In this document: in pieces, positions 1-13,921 of the stretch | Numbering within the stretch: the first letter of the stretch is position 1 | How the letters are laid out: the number at the start of each line of letters is the position of its first letter | Assembly: GCA_023313575.1 (NCBI GenBank) | Contig: JAJTTP010000019.1 | Coordinates: 744,001-808,000, forward strand | Length of the DNA: 64,000 nucleotides | Source of the DNA: Eutypella sp. D-1 | Taxonomy: Eukaryota > Ascomycota > Sordariomycetes > Xylariales > Diatrypaceae | Direction: 5' to 3' | The notes under the pieces: model-generated | Told to the model about the DNA's origin: nothing | Database searches by the model: none | Seen by the model: the letters and a program-made list of their open reading frames with translations, nothing else | Translations under genes and position numbers: made by a program

Positions 1-419
1 GAACCCTGCGGCCGTTATCTTCGTTTAGTTTCGAGAATGGCATTATTGATGCGGAGGGCACACTGCGCCATTCCGTCCTAAGTATCGTAAGAACTGTGAT
101 AGGAGGGGTTGTCCGCCTCCTATCACAATAGGTAATCTAGCGGACAACAGCTTAATTTGCTACGTTGTAACCGCTAGATAATCATGAAAAACGTATTTGT
201 CAAGTTTGTATTGTGCCTGATGGCAAACACTCGATTTGGAGGGGCGTATCGTAAACGCCGTTCCTAGGGTGATCCATGCTCGTAGGTTGACCAAGTCGAT
301 ACGGATCGTGCCGTGCCGTGCCCCGCGCGGGTGTTACAGCGAACCCCATCGTATAATGTGAAACCCTTTCGGATCTGGGACCAAGATGGCCTGGGCCACG
401 CCTGCGCGGTCCTTTAATT
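1..419. other. Intergenic, downstream of the first regulator gene
   Basis: No gene recognised. This lies 3' of the minus-strand regulator gene. It contains the two interlocking inverted repeats at 95-178, listed separately; nothing else stands out. Confidence 0.6.
95..178. repeat. Two interlocking inverted repeats
   Basis: A perfect 12-bp inverted repeat pairs 95-106 (TGTGATAGGAGG) with 116-127 around a 9-nt loop. A second one pairs TCTAGCGG at about 136-143 with CCGCTAGA at about 171-178, extended by ACAAC/GTTGT. The loop of the first (GTTGTCCGC, 108-116) is complementary to the left arm of the second (GCGGACAAC, 139-147), so the two could compete or kiss. It lies about 240 nt beyond the stop codon of the minus-strand regulator and may be in its 3' UTR (inference). 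Confidence 0.6.
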
Positions 420-2802
420 TCAGGCGCATGAGAAGTCGAGTCCCAGGCTCCCCGCGACGCCCTGCCAGTCCCAGACGCGGGCCCACTCGCCGAGCTCCAT
501 GAGGCGCCAGACCTCCTCGAGGACCTGAGCGAGCAGCTCGCAGTTGCGCAGGCCGGTGTAGCCACGGACAGCGCGCAGGGCGGTGCGGATCCTGTCGCGC
601 TGGCTAGGCGCGAAACACGCGCACCCGATGATGAGGCACGGCACCAGCAACAGCGTCTGCACTGGGTCGCTCGACTTGAACGAGTTCAGGATGTCCAGGG
701 ACTCGTCCACCGCTATCGTGATCCGGTAGTCGTGGTGCGGCGGGTACCGGATCGGCGGAGGCGACGAGGCCCGCGGCGGTGGCCCCGGCGGTGGCGTCAC
801 CTCCTGGCTGCTCGCTGGCCGCTCCATGGGCGGCGTGTGGATTGCGTGCTGTGCAGGCGTGGATGTGGAGGACCGTGCCTGGGAGTTCGTAGAAGATAGG
901 CTCGTCCTTGAGCTGTTCAGCGAGGGAGGCCCCTGAGATGGCAACGATGGTGGGTATATGGTCCGATACAGATAAACCCACATCATTTGCTTATACAGGA
1001 GCCCGACCCTATCGCGGCTATCCCCTGGCGGCCAATGCGGTTGCCATTGCCGAATGGCGGCATCGATTTCAACGGCTCTGTACAGCGAAGTGTAATCAAC
1101 GACAGGATCGCGACCGATGGCCATGTTGGCTCTTATCGTGTTCCGGATGGTGGTTATCTGGCAGAGGTACAGGAACAGACCATCACCAATGCCGATGAGC
1201 CGCGAGGGCTCGATGGGCAGCCACGGCACCCAATCCTCGGTCGCCAGACGGCGCCCGTCCAGGTCCGGGTACCGAATCAACTCATCAGCGAAAACGCGGT
1301 ATTGAAAGAACTCGGTGATGAAGACGAGGAAGGCCGAGTCGCTCGGCGGCGAGTCCCGGATTAGGTTCTTGTAGGCTTGTAAATGGACGCGGTGCTCGCC
1401 GCTTCGAGACCCTATCGCAATCGTCTGAATCAACAGACACAGCATCTGGCCGTAGCGAACGGAAATATTGACTTTGGTACCGTTACCTTGATTCTTTTCG
1501 ATCTCGATGTCGTCGTACAAACTCTTCATCGCGGCGTTGTGGTGAAAATCGGACCGTTCTAATAGCGATTCCAAGGAGACTTTCGCGTTCTCTGCTATTA
1601 TCTTCTTACAATAAGGTGCCTCATAGTCCATATGGCGGCTGGCCATGGAAAGGATAGAGTGCATGAGGCCGCGATGCTCAACCGCCATCTGGAGTAGCAT
1701 GTCCTTGAACGCATTCTTGTGCTGGCTCTCCACAGTGAGCACGCCGCTGACATGGTTGATGTAATGATCTAGGAACACTATGTCCTCGGGCGTTTCGATC
1801 CCCTGGAAGATGGGCTGCATCGTAATGTGCGGGCGACATTGTCGTATCCGTTGTTCTAAGCAGTTAGCGGTTAAAGGGGGGACTCCAAAATGAACAGGCA
1901 AGGATGATGGTACCTTCTTCTGCCCTCTGCCTCCCGCTCTTCCAAATTTGCTTCTCGTGGTATCCCTCGCATACAACGGCATTCTTCTCGCAATTCATAC
2001 CTCGAGGAAGGTTAGACGACGGCTCTTCAAGACTTGTGCGGTCTGATACTCACATCGCGGCTTTGCTTCGTCACATTTCTTCTTGCGTTTGCGACAAGTG
2101 ATGCCTACGCCTTCGTTAGTGGATCGCTGACATCGAAATATTATAAGTAGGTCTTTGTCAAAGACAATGATGGAAACTAATTTCCACGTTGTAGTGTACT
2201 AGATGGTGAAGCGATGGCGAGGATTGGGCCGTGCATGATTGGAGGCGTGACTGACATCCAGTTTTTGATCGACCCTTCGCGACTTTACTCGTTGTGGCCG
2301 GCTGCGGGATGGGATGCTTCCTTGGCCGACCTCTCGGTCTTTTAACTTTCGGTGGTACGGAATCGTCGTTCGCATGCTCCCTATCCACCATGCGGGGTAC
2401 CTCCTTGATACTGTCCATGCTGAAGCTATCATCCTCCAGAGGCTCAATCTTGGGCATGGCCAGCGCCCCCTCCGCTTCATGCTCCCAATGCGGTTCTTGA
2501 TCAGCATCCTCGACTTCAATATCCTCGCTCCAGCTCGTACTCCACGAATCCGCACTTGACGACGCAGCCGAATGAATCATCGGCGGGATGGTCCCACCGG
2601 TAACCCTATCATGTCCTGGAATGTCGAACTCGGTGCTGATTGGGGATAGCTGTCCGGCATTCATCCTAGCGGTGGTCACCGAAGTCGTCCATGCAGGTGA
2701 TTGGTTCACAGCAACCGACGAACCGCTCTCAGAGTCGGTGCTGTGGGTGTCAGACCACGAAATATCTCGATCATCTGGAACGTTGGACATTGGATAATCC
2801 AT
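420..2802 (-). CDS. Zn2Cys6 transcription factor with fungal_trans_2-type domain
   Basis: Nuclear zinc-cluster regulator, 706 aa by my splicing. Exons are 2802-2256, 2104-2054, 2000-1914 and 1855-420; the introns are 151, 53 and 58 nt with GT..AG ends, and intron 3 has GCTAAC before its acceptor. The total is an exact number of codons. The zinc cluster (about residues 183-209) is spread over three exons and reads C-x2-C-x6-C-x6-C-x2-C-x6-C once spliced. Just before it is an AT-hook-like RGRPRK (about 157-162). The N-terminus is acidic and Ser-rich. The C-terminal two thirds (ETPEDIVFLDHYINH, then MASRHMDYEA) resembles the PF11951-type regulator domain, with a Pro-rich linker before the last helices. 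Such proteins usually regulate neighbouring or pathway genes; the target here is unknown. Unspliced frames would give two unrelated proteins. Confidence 0.85.
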
Positions 2803-4200
2803 GGTTCGCTACTGACGGGACCATTCCCATCAGAGAGTGCTTGGCTTGCTTGTTCTGCCAGTTTGGCGTGAAACAGTAGATGAAAAGCACCAGAACAAGA
2901 AGAACAGTGAGTAGGAGAGATCCGGACGACTCCGAGCAGGTGACAGGCTGAGGCTCTGGGGTGTGAATATGGTTGCGGAGATGGAGTAGAGGTCGATATG
3001 GGTGAAGTGGGCCCGGGATCGAGGAGACGAACCAAGAGACGTCGTCTTCAAATCGTGTGTCTTAAAACAGAACAAGTGGTTTTCAATTAAAAGATCAATA
3101 ATATCGTGGCCTTATCTTGATGGGTAGTTTAAGAAAACAATAGCGATGGGCACATTAACGCTTCTACTGAAGGGAGAGAAAGTAGAAAAGGCCAACAGGA
3201 TAAGGAAGTCTGTTCAGCGTAGCATAAGGTGGAGAAGTCTTATTTGGCTCTTTGATGTGTTATCGTGGGGCCGCTAATCGGGAACACCATGATGGGGGGC
3301 GGGAGATGCACATCAAAGTGTGGGAGAGTGAGGGAGAGGGAGAGTGTGCGCGCCTAAGTACGTATGTAAAGTACTTGGTAGAGCGTGAATGCAACTACGA
3401 GTTGGGGGTCAGTCTAGTTCCTCGAGTGAGCCGGAAGGGTTGGGACGAAAAGATGGAGAAAGACGACGAGCTCTGAGGCGAAATTCTCCACTCCACTTCG
3501 GGTCCGCGTCTCCTCGGCGAGGTATGAGAAGAATGCTGCGCGCTACCGCCTGCGAAGAGTCGACGGTAGCAAGCTATACAATGAAGATCGTGCACGACCG
3601 TTGTTCTTACAAGACCTTCTAGAGAGTTAGAAACTTGTATTTAATATCGGACGCGCTGAAGTGGCATGAACTCACAAACTTCACAACGGCTCGTCACACT
3701 ACTCCACGGTGATCGGAATTGCCTATGCGTGTTCGGAATCGTAGTATGTATCTCTATACCGTCGCAATCCGGTAGGTCACTCCTCATGCCGCTTCCTATG
3801 TGTAGAGTCGACGAATGGTGACACAAGGTAACAGAGAGATATGGGGAGAGAGACAAGACGGCAGCCGGACGGGACTTGGGCGAATAGTGGACTTGAAAAC
3901 TGGTGGATGCGACTGGGATGGGGGTGTGCTTGGCACCTCTTGAACCCCATGTCCCTCGCTCGCAGACCCCATAACGCCTCCACCACCCTCTGATCTTAGT
4001 GGAAGGCCATGCAGTAGCGGGACCCTTGGAGCGACCAGCGGGTACTTGGCGATACGTGCAATACCGTTTGAGGGGAGAACGGCGCAGCGACGTTGACTAG
4101 CTCCCTTCCGGTGTTACCTGGACTTGATCTCGTGCGACACAAATAATATTTATTAGGAGAGGGCACATCACCTCTTGCTTGCATCTATGCCGGCAGAAGC
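2803..4200. other. Upstream region of the first regulator; no gene seen
   Basis: Ordinary base composition with a purine-rich patch at 3298-3350 (GGGAGAGTGAGGGAGAGG-type). It should contain the regulator's promoter. I see no motif I can defend and no convincing reading frame. Confidence 0.5.
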
Positions 4201-6385
4201 ACTCCCTAGTAAATTAGACAGGAATGATATTTTCGTATATCGAGAGATACGGACAGGACGGTCTTGTGCTCTCCGGTCTTCTGGCTTATGTGTTAGTATT
4301 GCTGAAATCAACTACACGCACCAGCACAACTAGTGAAGAGTCTTTGGGTGAGGGGGCTTCAAACAAACGTGCTAGCCAGGCCGATTGGAAAGGATATAAC
4401 CACCGGAATGATGACCCGGGCAGACAGACGATCTGGCCATCTGTAAAGCTCGGCGTGATATGATGTTATGCGGGCGCTGCAAGCGAAACCATCAGCATTT
4501 TTTATATGGACTACGGACTAACAACAATCCGAGGCGTCCAACTTGGTAACAAATACCGCATTTTCCTTACCTTCAAAAATAGCATGCTACCTGAAAATTC
4601 CAGCACATTTAAGCGATCCGAAGGGCTAGAAGCAAGGTGGCGAGGCTATCATCCCAACCGTCCGAGTGGCCCGCAGATAAGTCGGCGTTGCGACTAAACC
4701 TACAGAGGCGGCCGAAGTCAAACCGCGGTTATTGATCGAACTGCACACAGAACTCATCAGGCAGAGGGCATATGATTCTTGATGATATCATCGTGGGGGT
4801 TCACGTCTCAACCATATCGATTTGTAAGTGGTTACATGCCTTCACTATATATCTATTGGTCTCATAGCAGTGCTATTTCTCCTCAACCCCTGCAGGTGAG
4901 GATATCGTATGATATTAAGAGTCGATGGCCCTTAACTGAGGAGCGGGGGCCTTTGATAAGAAAACAGGCTCTCCTCGCCTGCAATTACTTTCTTTCCCCC
5001 CTCTTCTTCCCCCCTATAAATCCTACCATATCGAATCGGGGCCAGTCAATGTCGTTAAATCTTCATAATGCGGCTGCCTCGCCTTACTGCTGAGGGCGGA
5101 ATTGAGTGTACAGTAGGAACGAAAACTTTCCCGGGAAGGTACGTAGTGGATAAGCAGGCCAAGATGTCTTAATTCCTCCCATTATTGGGGTTTTATTCGC
5201 AATTTTATAAAGAACACTGGAGATGATTTGATCGGAGACCACGGATCCTTATCCCGACCCCCGCAAACACATCCTGGAATCCCCCTGGAGCCTTGAAGGC
5301 CCTTGGATGCGCAGGCAGGATAATAGGATAGGTGGTACCCTTGGATGATCCGGCATATTTGTACATTTGTCTTATGTCGCATGCAGTAGTGCCTGTGCCA
5401 CCAGGGGCAAGTTACTTCGGATACGAAATATATTCAAGTACAGTCCAGATGAACATAGATCTACGATGTGCCAAAAGGCTAGCAGTATCTAGTCTTATTA
5501 TCGACTATCACATAGCATTATCAAACCCTAACACTTATCGCAGGGCTGAACTTGAGGCACGCATTTTAAAACAAGATTTAAAGCCATAGCTCACAGTGCC
5601 TCGAGTGACTCTGGTGCGCCCAATGGATTATTGGTATGGATGCGATTAGCGAGAGATCCTCATAAGTTAATAGCTTCAGGTATGCCGAGCCTATATATGA
5701 CAGTGCTCATTTGATATGGTAAGTTGGTATCCTGGCATTTTTGTTAATCGTGCCTGTAATCCCTAAAAGGGAAGGCAGTTAACTATATTTCCAAGGCTAA
5801 GCGCTAGCATACACAACTAAACATGGCAACTACCAACTATCTGTAATTGAATAATAGTTCCGCGCACAAGTAGTTATGACTAGTTATTGTGGTATATGGC
5901 AAAACTGATATATCGGATCATCCAGCCGCATCCTCAGGGTTTCCCCGCGGAATTCCCACCAAATCTGTTGCAAGCTATTATCAGCGTACACCTCAGCCTC
6001 CCTAAGATGCCTGCGGCGTCAGTCGTGTTGTTGGCGTCCAAAAAGTCCGGTTTGACGGCATCGCGTAGAAACATAAAGTCGAAAGACTGCTCGGCCCTTC
6101 GTCCTCCTGATCTGAAGCATCTTTGACTCTCTCGCAGCAAAAGCAAATTGGCATGTAACTATATACCGGTATCAAGCGCCGAATCTTGAGTCAACCCATC
6201 TTCCTTAGTGGATAGTACTCACGGAACCCTCCACCCCCACGGGCTACAGATGGACCCCAGTACATAGTGGGTGGCAGTAAAGCAGGTCGAGGCATCAAGT
6301 TATTGAGCCTCTTACAATAGGCGGGGACGAAGGAGGGCGTGGTGTCAGAGTGTTATCGAGCCAGAAATCCTAGTGCGACAATCGG

Positions 6386-6420
6386 ACGCGCGCGCGCGCA
6401 CACACATACCATACACACAG
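6386..6420. repeat. CG/CA microsatellite
   Basis: An alternating purine-pyrimidine run, CGCGCGCGCG followed by CACACACATACCATACACACAG. This is sequence seen directly; no function is implied. Confidence 0.8.
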
Positions 6421-9244
6421 ATGAACTACGGAGTCAATCCTAACAAAAAAACACTACTATTTGCAACATACTTCTAAATCGAGAGAGAGCAGCGCCGGCA
6501 AGTGGCCTCACATTCCCATTATATCAAGCATCTCCTCATAGTTGGCTCTTGGCTGGTCCAGTCGGTCCCGGCATTCCACCCAGTCGCCGAACTGGTAGGA
6601 TAGTGCAGCCCCTGCGGCATAAGATAGCATCAAACCTTTCCCCGCCCCCTCGGGCAATATTTAACCAGAGCGGTTGCAGTCGGGCACCAGAAGACGCATC
6701 GCACTAGAGAAGAAACTGACTGTGTGCACTCTGTCTTATTTCATGGTATTATTGTGGGACATTTCTTGGTCGCCCAATTCGACGGGGACGAGACGGCCGG
6801 AAGTCAAAGGCTTTGCTTCCGCCACGCTATGTTGCGTGATATTGAAGTCGGCAGATAAACTTATTAGTCACAGCCGCGACAGATCACAAGATCTACAGGG
6901 GTTTCTTCCGCCCCGCGGCCGGTTAGAAGAGATGAGGTTGGAATTTATTAGTCGAAAACAGCACATGCCAACCGGAGCTCTTAGGACGGGTGGCGGCAAC
7001 AACCGCGTCGCTACTATGGTACGGACGTATGCTCCTCACTTTCCCCGGGCCGTATTCTGCCTTAGGGAAGCGGGAGGCGTCGCACATGCATTTAGGTGCA
7101 CTGTTTCGAGGTAATGACGGTGCCGGAGAGCGATCATATTTCCGTTTCTTGCGCGGGACCCATCCTGGGGCTCACTGGGCTGCTTGGCAGTAGTCCAGGC
7201 ACCATGCACATTTCTAGTTAGATGTTATGCTCTGATAATGCACCCAAGATAGTGAGGTCGCACCTCCCACCCCATCTCCGTTTCATTCCCGTTACTCCAT
7301 CGGTTCGTTCCTTCGTGGGGTCGTTCTTGGTGATCGAGCCTGTAGTAATCTATTCGATTTGGGTGGGTGGCATCGCGACCGTATTAGGCTCCATACTATT
7401 ACCGGAAATGGAGCTTTTCTACTGGGTATTCGTGTCGATACCTGCATGACGATGTGAATAGAGGGCGGAGGACAGTAGAATAATATTAGTATACTGGTCT
7501 ATTGACCTCAACCTTCCTTTTACGATTTGAGGATCCCATTCACTCATGATCCGTACGTTGTTCATATGATAGATTCCACGATCCTCTCTTTCTCGCTAGC
7601 GTCCTTCTTGCATGTCGGGATCGCGTCGTTGGGATACGTCCTGGATCCCGACGACGCGCACGAACACCTACAACTGCCCGGCATGTTAGTCAACTTCTTA
7701 CTAGTAAGGGTATACCACCCTGCAGATGTACTAGTAGCGAGGCTGCCAAGGGAGAGCACTGGGCGTGCGGAAGTTAGGGGCTATGGGGTACCAAAACGAC
7801 GTCATTTCTTCCTCGCCCTATCCCTCTTTCAAGGCCAGCGCCAATATGCAAAACATACTGAAACCCCCAGTTTGAAGCTGTCAGCCATATTGTGAGCCCC
7901 CCTTGATTCGCCCGATAACCGCCTGTCAGGCTCTTTCTCTGGACAGTGTAACATTGACCCTTGAGGATCACCATCTTCGCGGTACAGAATATTTAAATGA
8001 TCACTTGCGCGGGCTTTGAGATCAAATCCCGCTGTGGGTAAGTAACAACGACTGATGTAGGACTCTAGTCTGCTAGCTATCTTGGCATCTGTAAGTGTTA
8101 TATGTACATACAAAAAGTTGGCAAGTTATCTTCAGGACCTGCGCAGCGGCAACTCCACAGTGACAAAAATTATCATGTTCGCATCCTGAAAAGTGCTGAT
8201 CTAATGGCCTGCATAATCTTGTCGCATAGGGTCGCGAATGTCTTCTATGTTCAGACTAATTCGAGGTATCCGGGTTCCTAATGGCCCTAACGAACTCTGA
8301 TCGGCCACTGCTTTGTCCATCTCTCGCCCTAGGCAAACGCCATGGCCACACAATATGCATTTCGCGTCGTGGCGGCCTCCTTCACCCTTGCGGCGACGAT
8401 CCGCGCCGTCTATGGCATCTTTGAGAGACCTACAAGGCGGACAGATCGTCACTATCCTAGGGTTAATCTTGTAAATGCCATGGGATGCGTAGATTTGGAC
8501 TGTGCCTCACCCTTGCAGCTCACATTACCAATTCCGTACGCCTTAATTCCACTCCCCCCCCACTGATTATCATCATAGCCCACGTACAATGATAGTGAGT
8601 GGGTTGGTAATCATCGACGGATAAACGAAAAGAGAGGTACTATGCAAAGACGGAGCTCCATAGGTTATGGGCAAGTTGGGGAGCGCTAAAACCTCCTATG
8701 TACATGCCTTGTCTCCCTCCAGCAGGCCCCTAATCTGAACTAACAGGGGGCCCATTAGTTACCAGAACATCAGAACATTAGAATACCAGATCTGCTTAAT
8801 TGGCCCAGGCGTGTCCTCGGACAGGTACCCATTAACCATCCAATTAACAATTCACTGGACTAGGCTAGCTGCTTCGCATACCATATCGACTTTATCAGTC
8901 TATTGAGGGGCGTTCCTTGGTTAAGAAGGGAGAAATGGTTAGTTACTTGGTTACCATAAACATGGTGATGGTTGTATATCGATGCAGCAAACTGGCGTTG
9001 TCTTCAAGACCCAGCGCCCAGCATCCATGTCTCGAACCACGGGGCGGCACAGACTTAACAGTCTTCAAAAAGGTCTCACTCGGAACATACGTATTCCCGG
9101 GCTAAAGAGCTATCCCGAGGCCGATCGAACGGTTTAGGTTACCGCAATCGAATACACATACTGCGCGTGAACAACAACGATGTCGACTTCCATGAACGTG
9201 CCTATTTCGCCCCTCCATCGTCTACATCTAGCCCTACATTACCT

Positions 9245-9853
9245 ATGCCCACTTACCCCTTAGTCTTGGTTTGCACGTGCCTCCCGCTACGAATATTTGT
9301 ATTATCTTGTGGTCATGTTGTAGTTGCCACTAGTGGAGGCCTTGAGCAGCGAAGGATCCTCGGTTACCGGTCCGAGCAGTTAGCTGCTGTATTCGCTTCA
9401 CTGACATCCAGCATATCTCGCGTGCCGTCTGGCTTCCTAGACTGCCAGTGCCAGGCTTTAGCTAGACTAGAGATAAATACTTGCACTGGTAGGCTAAAAG
9501 TTAGGTGGTCGGCTCAATACCCCTGGAATATGCACGGTGTCTTATGTGATCAGAGAGAAGATTCGAACGATGGATCTTCCACGACGAGGTTGCCCCAGGG
9601 TAAGATTTCCGCCGGGGTTTCTGGGGTAGGTATACACTACTGTCCTGACTCCCCAGCTGGTACTATCATATTAGCCCGCTTCAAGGCTGGTCCACGTGAC
9701 GCAATTTCTCCAGATGCATTCTTCATTTGGATGCTATACTTGCGAATGGGACCCGAGCTTCTGTCTTATTACCTTGGCTGGGCGCGCGGTGTATTAATCT
9801 TGGTCTTTCCTCATCGAATTATCGCGCTGTATGCTGTAGCTTCTCGGAATTGA
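9245..9853 (+). CDS. Doubtful long open frame in the gene-poor stretch
   Basis: The frame is open from 9167 (a GTG) and its first ATG is at 9245, giving about 202 aa. I do not recognise any domain. It has several hydrophobic patches (for example VLVCTCLPLRIFVLSCGHVVV near the start, LLSYYLGWARGVLILVF near the end) and many Cys. Length alone makes it the best candidate in this region, but a frame of this size can occur by chance in tens of kilobases. No intron signals or TATA box convinced me. It may be a decayed gene or nothing. Confidence 0.15.
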   Translation: MPTYPLVLVCTCLPLRIFVLSCGHVVVATSGGLEQRRILGYRSEQLAAVFASLTSSISRVPSGFLDCQCQALARLEINTCTGRLKVRWSAQYPWNMHGVLCDQREDSNDGSSTTRLPQGKISAGVSGVGIHYCPDSPAGTIILARFKAGPRDAISPDAFFIWMLYLRMGPELLSYYLGWARGVLILVFPHRIIALYAVASRN

Positions 9854-12800
9854 TTCCTCTATTCTGTCAGTCGGCATTGCAGATTATCAAACTATGTAGC
9901 CATTCGTCATCTCGCTGTCGCTGCCGCCACCTTATATACTAGGATGATCCTCGGACTCGAGGTGGTGTCCCCACACCACGCAACCCACACTCATGTTAGG
10001 GCTTACGGAACCATAGATCCTCGACGAAAGGGACCTGGGACAGCGCAAGGATGCACACTGTATGTAGGCTTGTATGAAGAACGTGGCAAATCAGCGGCAT
10101 AGGAACGTAGACGGTAATACAAGCCAAGCAAGCTTACCTGCACAGAGCTCGAACTGCTCGCTCAAGTGCAAAGCACTTCAATTCAACCGGACGGTTTTGG
10201 TTTCCAAGACCGAAACTCGGGTACATATATCGGCCACCATCATATTCTCCGAGAGATAACGCCCTACCCTGTATATCGGGCTGACCGGCAGCCTAAGATC
10301 CAGGTAATCCACTGCTTACGCATTTGGAATGATATCGATGATCTTCCCATATTCACTGCTGCTATATAGTATATCCAGCTTTCATTGAGGGCATCCGACA
10401 AGGACATGGGCAGTTGATTCCCTTGGGGTGATCAGTCGTAACTCACTAAAGACCACAACGTGACTAGTGCGGCTATTACCGCCTTACCGCCCAACCGCCC
10501 TACCGCTCTGCCGCCCGACGAGCAAGGCAAGGCGAGCCAACCTTACCTGCTGGCCAACGCTCCCTCCGCCTTCTCTAGGACACTAAATACCCTCCTTACC
10601 TCTATCAAGCCGGTCCTGTACATCCATTCCCGCTCAGGCCTCTCCGGTTCCCAAACACGACACCCCACCCAATGCGCAGATCTCCCGCAACACCCCGTGG
10701 CAGCAGCATTAAGAGAGTGATCGGCGGGAGCGCTCATGACAACATGTCCATTCTGGCCATTTCATAAGACCTACGTGATATCTCTAGGTCTTCCGCCATG
10801 AGGCTGGTGTGTAGAAAGCACTAACTACACCATGCCTGTTACTTGACAATGTTTAACAGGCGAATGTAAACCTTGGAAGAGGTTGTCAAGCGATAAGCCA
10901 TATGCTAGGTTTAGTTGGTGTAGGTACCTCTATGTAGCTCTTGTGTTCCCATCCCCACTGCCAAACTAGGGGCCGTTGCCGGCCATCTCTCTAGTCACCA
11001 TACTATGTACCGGCGGCGCCTTCGACGGGGTCTGGCAACCTAACACGTTCCACTAATATGGATCTTTAGATCTCCTACCGGCTTGTAGTTCCCGAAGTGG
11101 ATCTTGGTTTATTAATTGTCAATCACCATGGTCTCCTAAACTAAAGATATCATCCTCTCTATACGGTCCAGGAAAACACGGAAACAATCACAGGTTCAGA
11201 TCAACCAATTGTAAATTATCACTTTTTCTTCATGACGAGAAAGTAGGACGGCATGCTTATCACTGCAGTATCACCTCAGAAAGGGTCAATAGTCCTTACC
11301 TATGTTGTTAGTTTTATGAAACCTGCCTAGGCGGTGGTTAATTAACAGAGTTCATGTGTTATATAACCGCGTTCTGAAGTGAATAAGTACATAGGCTTAT
11401 TCTCTTGCTTTGTTCTGTAACATTGTGGCTGGCTTGATGCAACTCTATCGCTGTATAATCATGGACTTTGCAATTTTCAAATCCACTTGGCACGCGACGG
11501 TAGAATATTCCCCTAGGTTGTATCCCAGGTTGTGTACGTTGTGTGCGATAGATGCTAGTAGGAGTCACTCACGAGGTAAGATTGGAATCATCACAGGCAA
11601 TTCCATAGCCGAGGGAGTAGTGAAAGCCGATCTGCCGGTCCACGTTAATACAGCAAAGAAACGCACCACAACTCAAAGTCAGCTGGGACGGAAACTGTAT
11701 TGTGCAGATGCCACATGCAAAGCTCGGGATGAGAGCGGGGAGCTACTGGCTGGCCAATCACGAATTATGCGATCATGATCCTTTTTGGCACATGCTGATG
11801 GGACACCATGGGCATTGGCTAACTAACTATAATATGGCGTTCTATGCGGAGCCTATTCAATCCAGACATCCATAACCATGCCAGTTACATCCTGGTGTGT
11901 AATTTTCAGACCATTTGAGGAGTCATCGTCGAGGCGGTCAAGTGGAATTTTGTCTGCCGACAACGTATGTCTGTCGTCACTACAATTACGCATGGCTGGC
12001 TGTTGATAAACTACATGGCGCAGGGGACATGTACTTAGACAATGCTAGACAAGCCACAAAGTAGATGCGATCTCGTGCTGGTTGAGATCTGACACTGCGG
12101 AAGTGAGTACGGTCTCGGTTATGAGATTTACTCATGCTCGCTTATATCCCGCTGTTCCTTCCTAGTTCGACCCCTGGCCTCACAAGGATTGGGTTGGGTA
12201 GCTAGGCATCTCGTATGGGATTGGGCAGCTTTTCCTGCAGGAGCACATCGTGAGCTCGGCCGATGGCTATCATGAAAAGCAATACAAATTTTATGCGCAA
12301 TTAGGTGGTCTACAGGCATCTTGCGGGCGAGATTCTAGAGCCGTCTCTGTAGTTATAACGTTCTCTCCTCGTTGTGCGGGGACAAAAGGGGGCTTAACCC
12401 ATTCTCTCGCTTCCCTGGTGTTACACGCAGCATTCATTTATATGCTAGACTAAGCCTTCTGTTATTCCTGTATCACTCCTTACTCGTAGATGGTTCGGGT
12501 TTACATGTATGTGTCTAAAATGTGGTCTTGGCCTGTTGTCGTTAACTAGACCGTCCTATCTATATGTGGACCATAGTCCAGACGAATCGGAAGCAGCCGG
12601 AGGTAGCTGGCTGTGGTATGAGGTATGATTGATATCTCTGTAGCACATGGTGTAAATCATAAAACCTGATGCCTATTCGGTGAGCCCTACCCGAAGGACC
12701 GGGTATGCGATGCTACTCTATCGTGTCTTTCGATAGATATGCATATGCAGATCTAGATATCACCCGGTATGAGAGAACGTGTCATATCAGCAATGCAATC

Positions 12801-13921
12801 TCGGTCGCAAGGGTCAAGATGAGGTTCTGTACTTATGCTATTAAGAGCTGAAACAGGGATGGAAGACCGGTGTGACGAGCGTCATATCAGCAGCACGCGC
12901 ATACCGCCGGGGTTTCTTCTTCACCGGCCCGAGGACCAGTACGGTGGGTAACCTGGGGGTGCAGAGATCTCCAGGGTCTCCAACTTTATCCTCCGATTAC
13001 CTACACCATTCCTCAACGATCAGATTTGCGCTACGTGTTATTTTTCAGATGCTATATGCAGTCCAACTTTTCGAGATTGCAGGGAATAATGAATTCAGTC
13101 CGTGTTATGTCAAGGATTCAGTGCGGCCACTGCGGTATGACGTTCTCCTCGGGAATATGATCGTTTGGACCACAATGCCCAATACCTCGTAGGTAATGTT
13201 CACGCCACATAGCCCTATGGACACATATTAATCTGTTATTAATATAAGAAGTATAGTATAACACAGTGAATCCCACATTGAAAATTCAACAGCATGTGAT
13301 GCTCAACATAGAATAGGAACCATGCCTCCTGACTATATCATGATTGATTGGGAGGCTAACAGGACCCGCTGTAGATATTGATCTTTGTGCACTTCTGGAT
13401 CACGATATGAATAGGTAGCATGCAGATTGCTAATCATGCTTTACTACGTATGAAGCTTCGCGAATCACCTCGGAGTGAGGGGTTAGTATGAACGGTTAGG
13501 GAGGGCTCGCACCTCGGGAGACTGATCTACTACCTAGACACCTTGCTCACTTGTTCTTGGTGATCCCATTTTCTTGTCACGCAGTGATTGCTCTTAGTAT
13601 ATTGAAATTATCCATCGATTGCTGGCAGAACACAGTGCGGCACGCTGCCACGAATGACTTGGTGATAAAGGGTGTTAGCTCTCCCAACCAGGCAATAGAA
13701 CGGATAAGTAAGCTAAAGATGAACTCCACCAATGTCCGACTCACCTATCCTTCGCTCCGAGTATTTTGGGACACATAGCTAACTATTTGGCATGCGTCAA
13801 ACCGCTTAAAATACGACTGCAGCTGGTTTGCTGACCCCTTCTTTGCGGTCCGGAGCCTAATTATCTAGATATGAAAGCAGGCATATGTTGGCATAGAGTG
13901 CCTCATAATGGTGCCATGTCC

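Larger units (their letters stand above)
4201..13921. other. 9.7-kb gene-poor stretch, not RIP-mutated
   Basis: Base composition is balanced and CA/TG are common, so this is not RIP-treated repeat. Open frames are short, overlap in several frames, and show no recognisable domain or intron pattern. Local features are a (CG)n/(CA)n run at about 6386-6420, a C-rich patch at 10470-10720, and one longer frame at 9245-9853 listed separately. I see no transposon ends. Confidence 0.5.
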
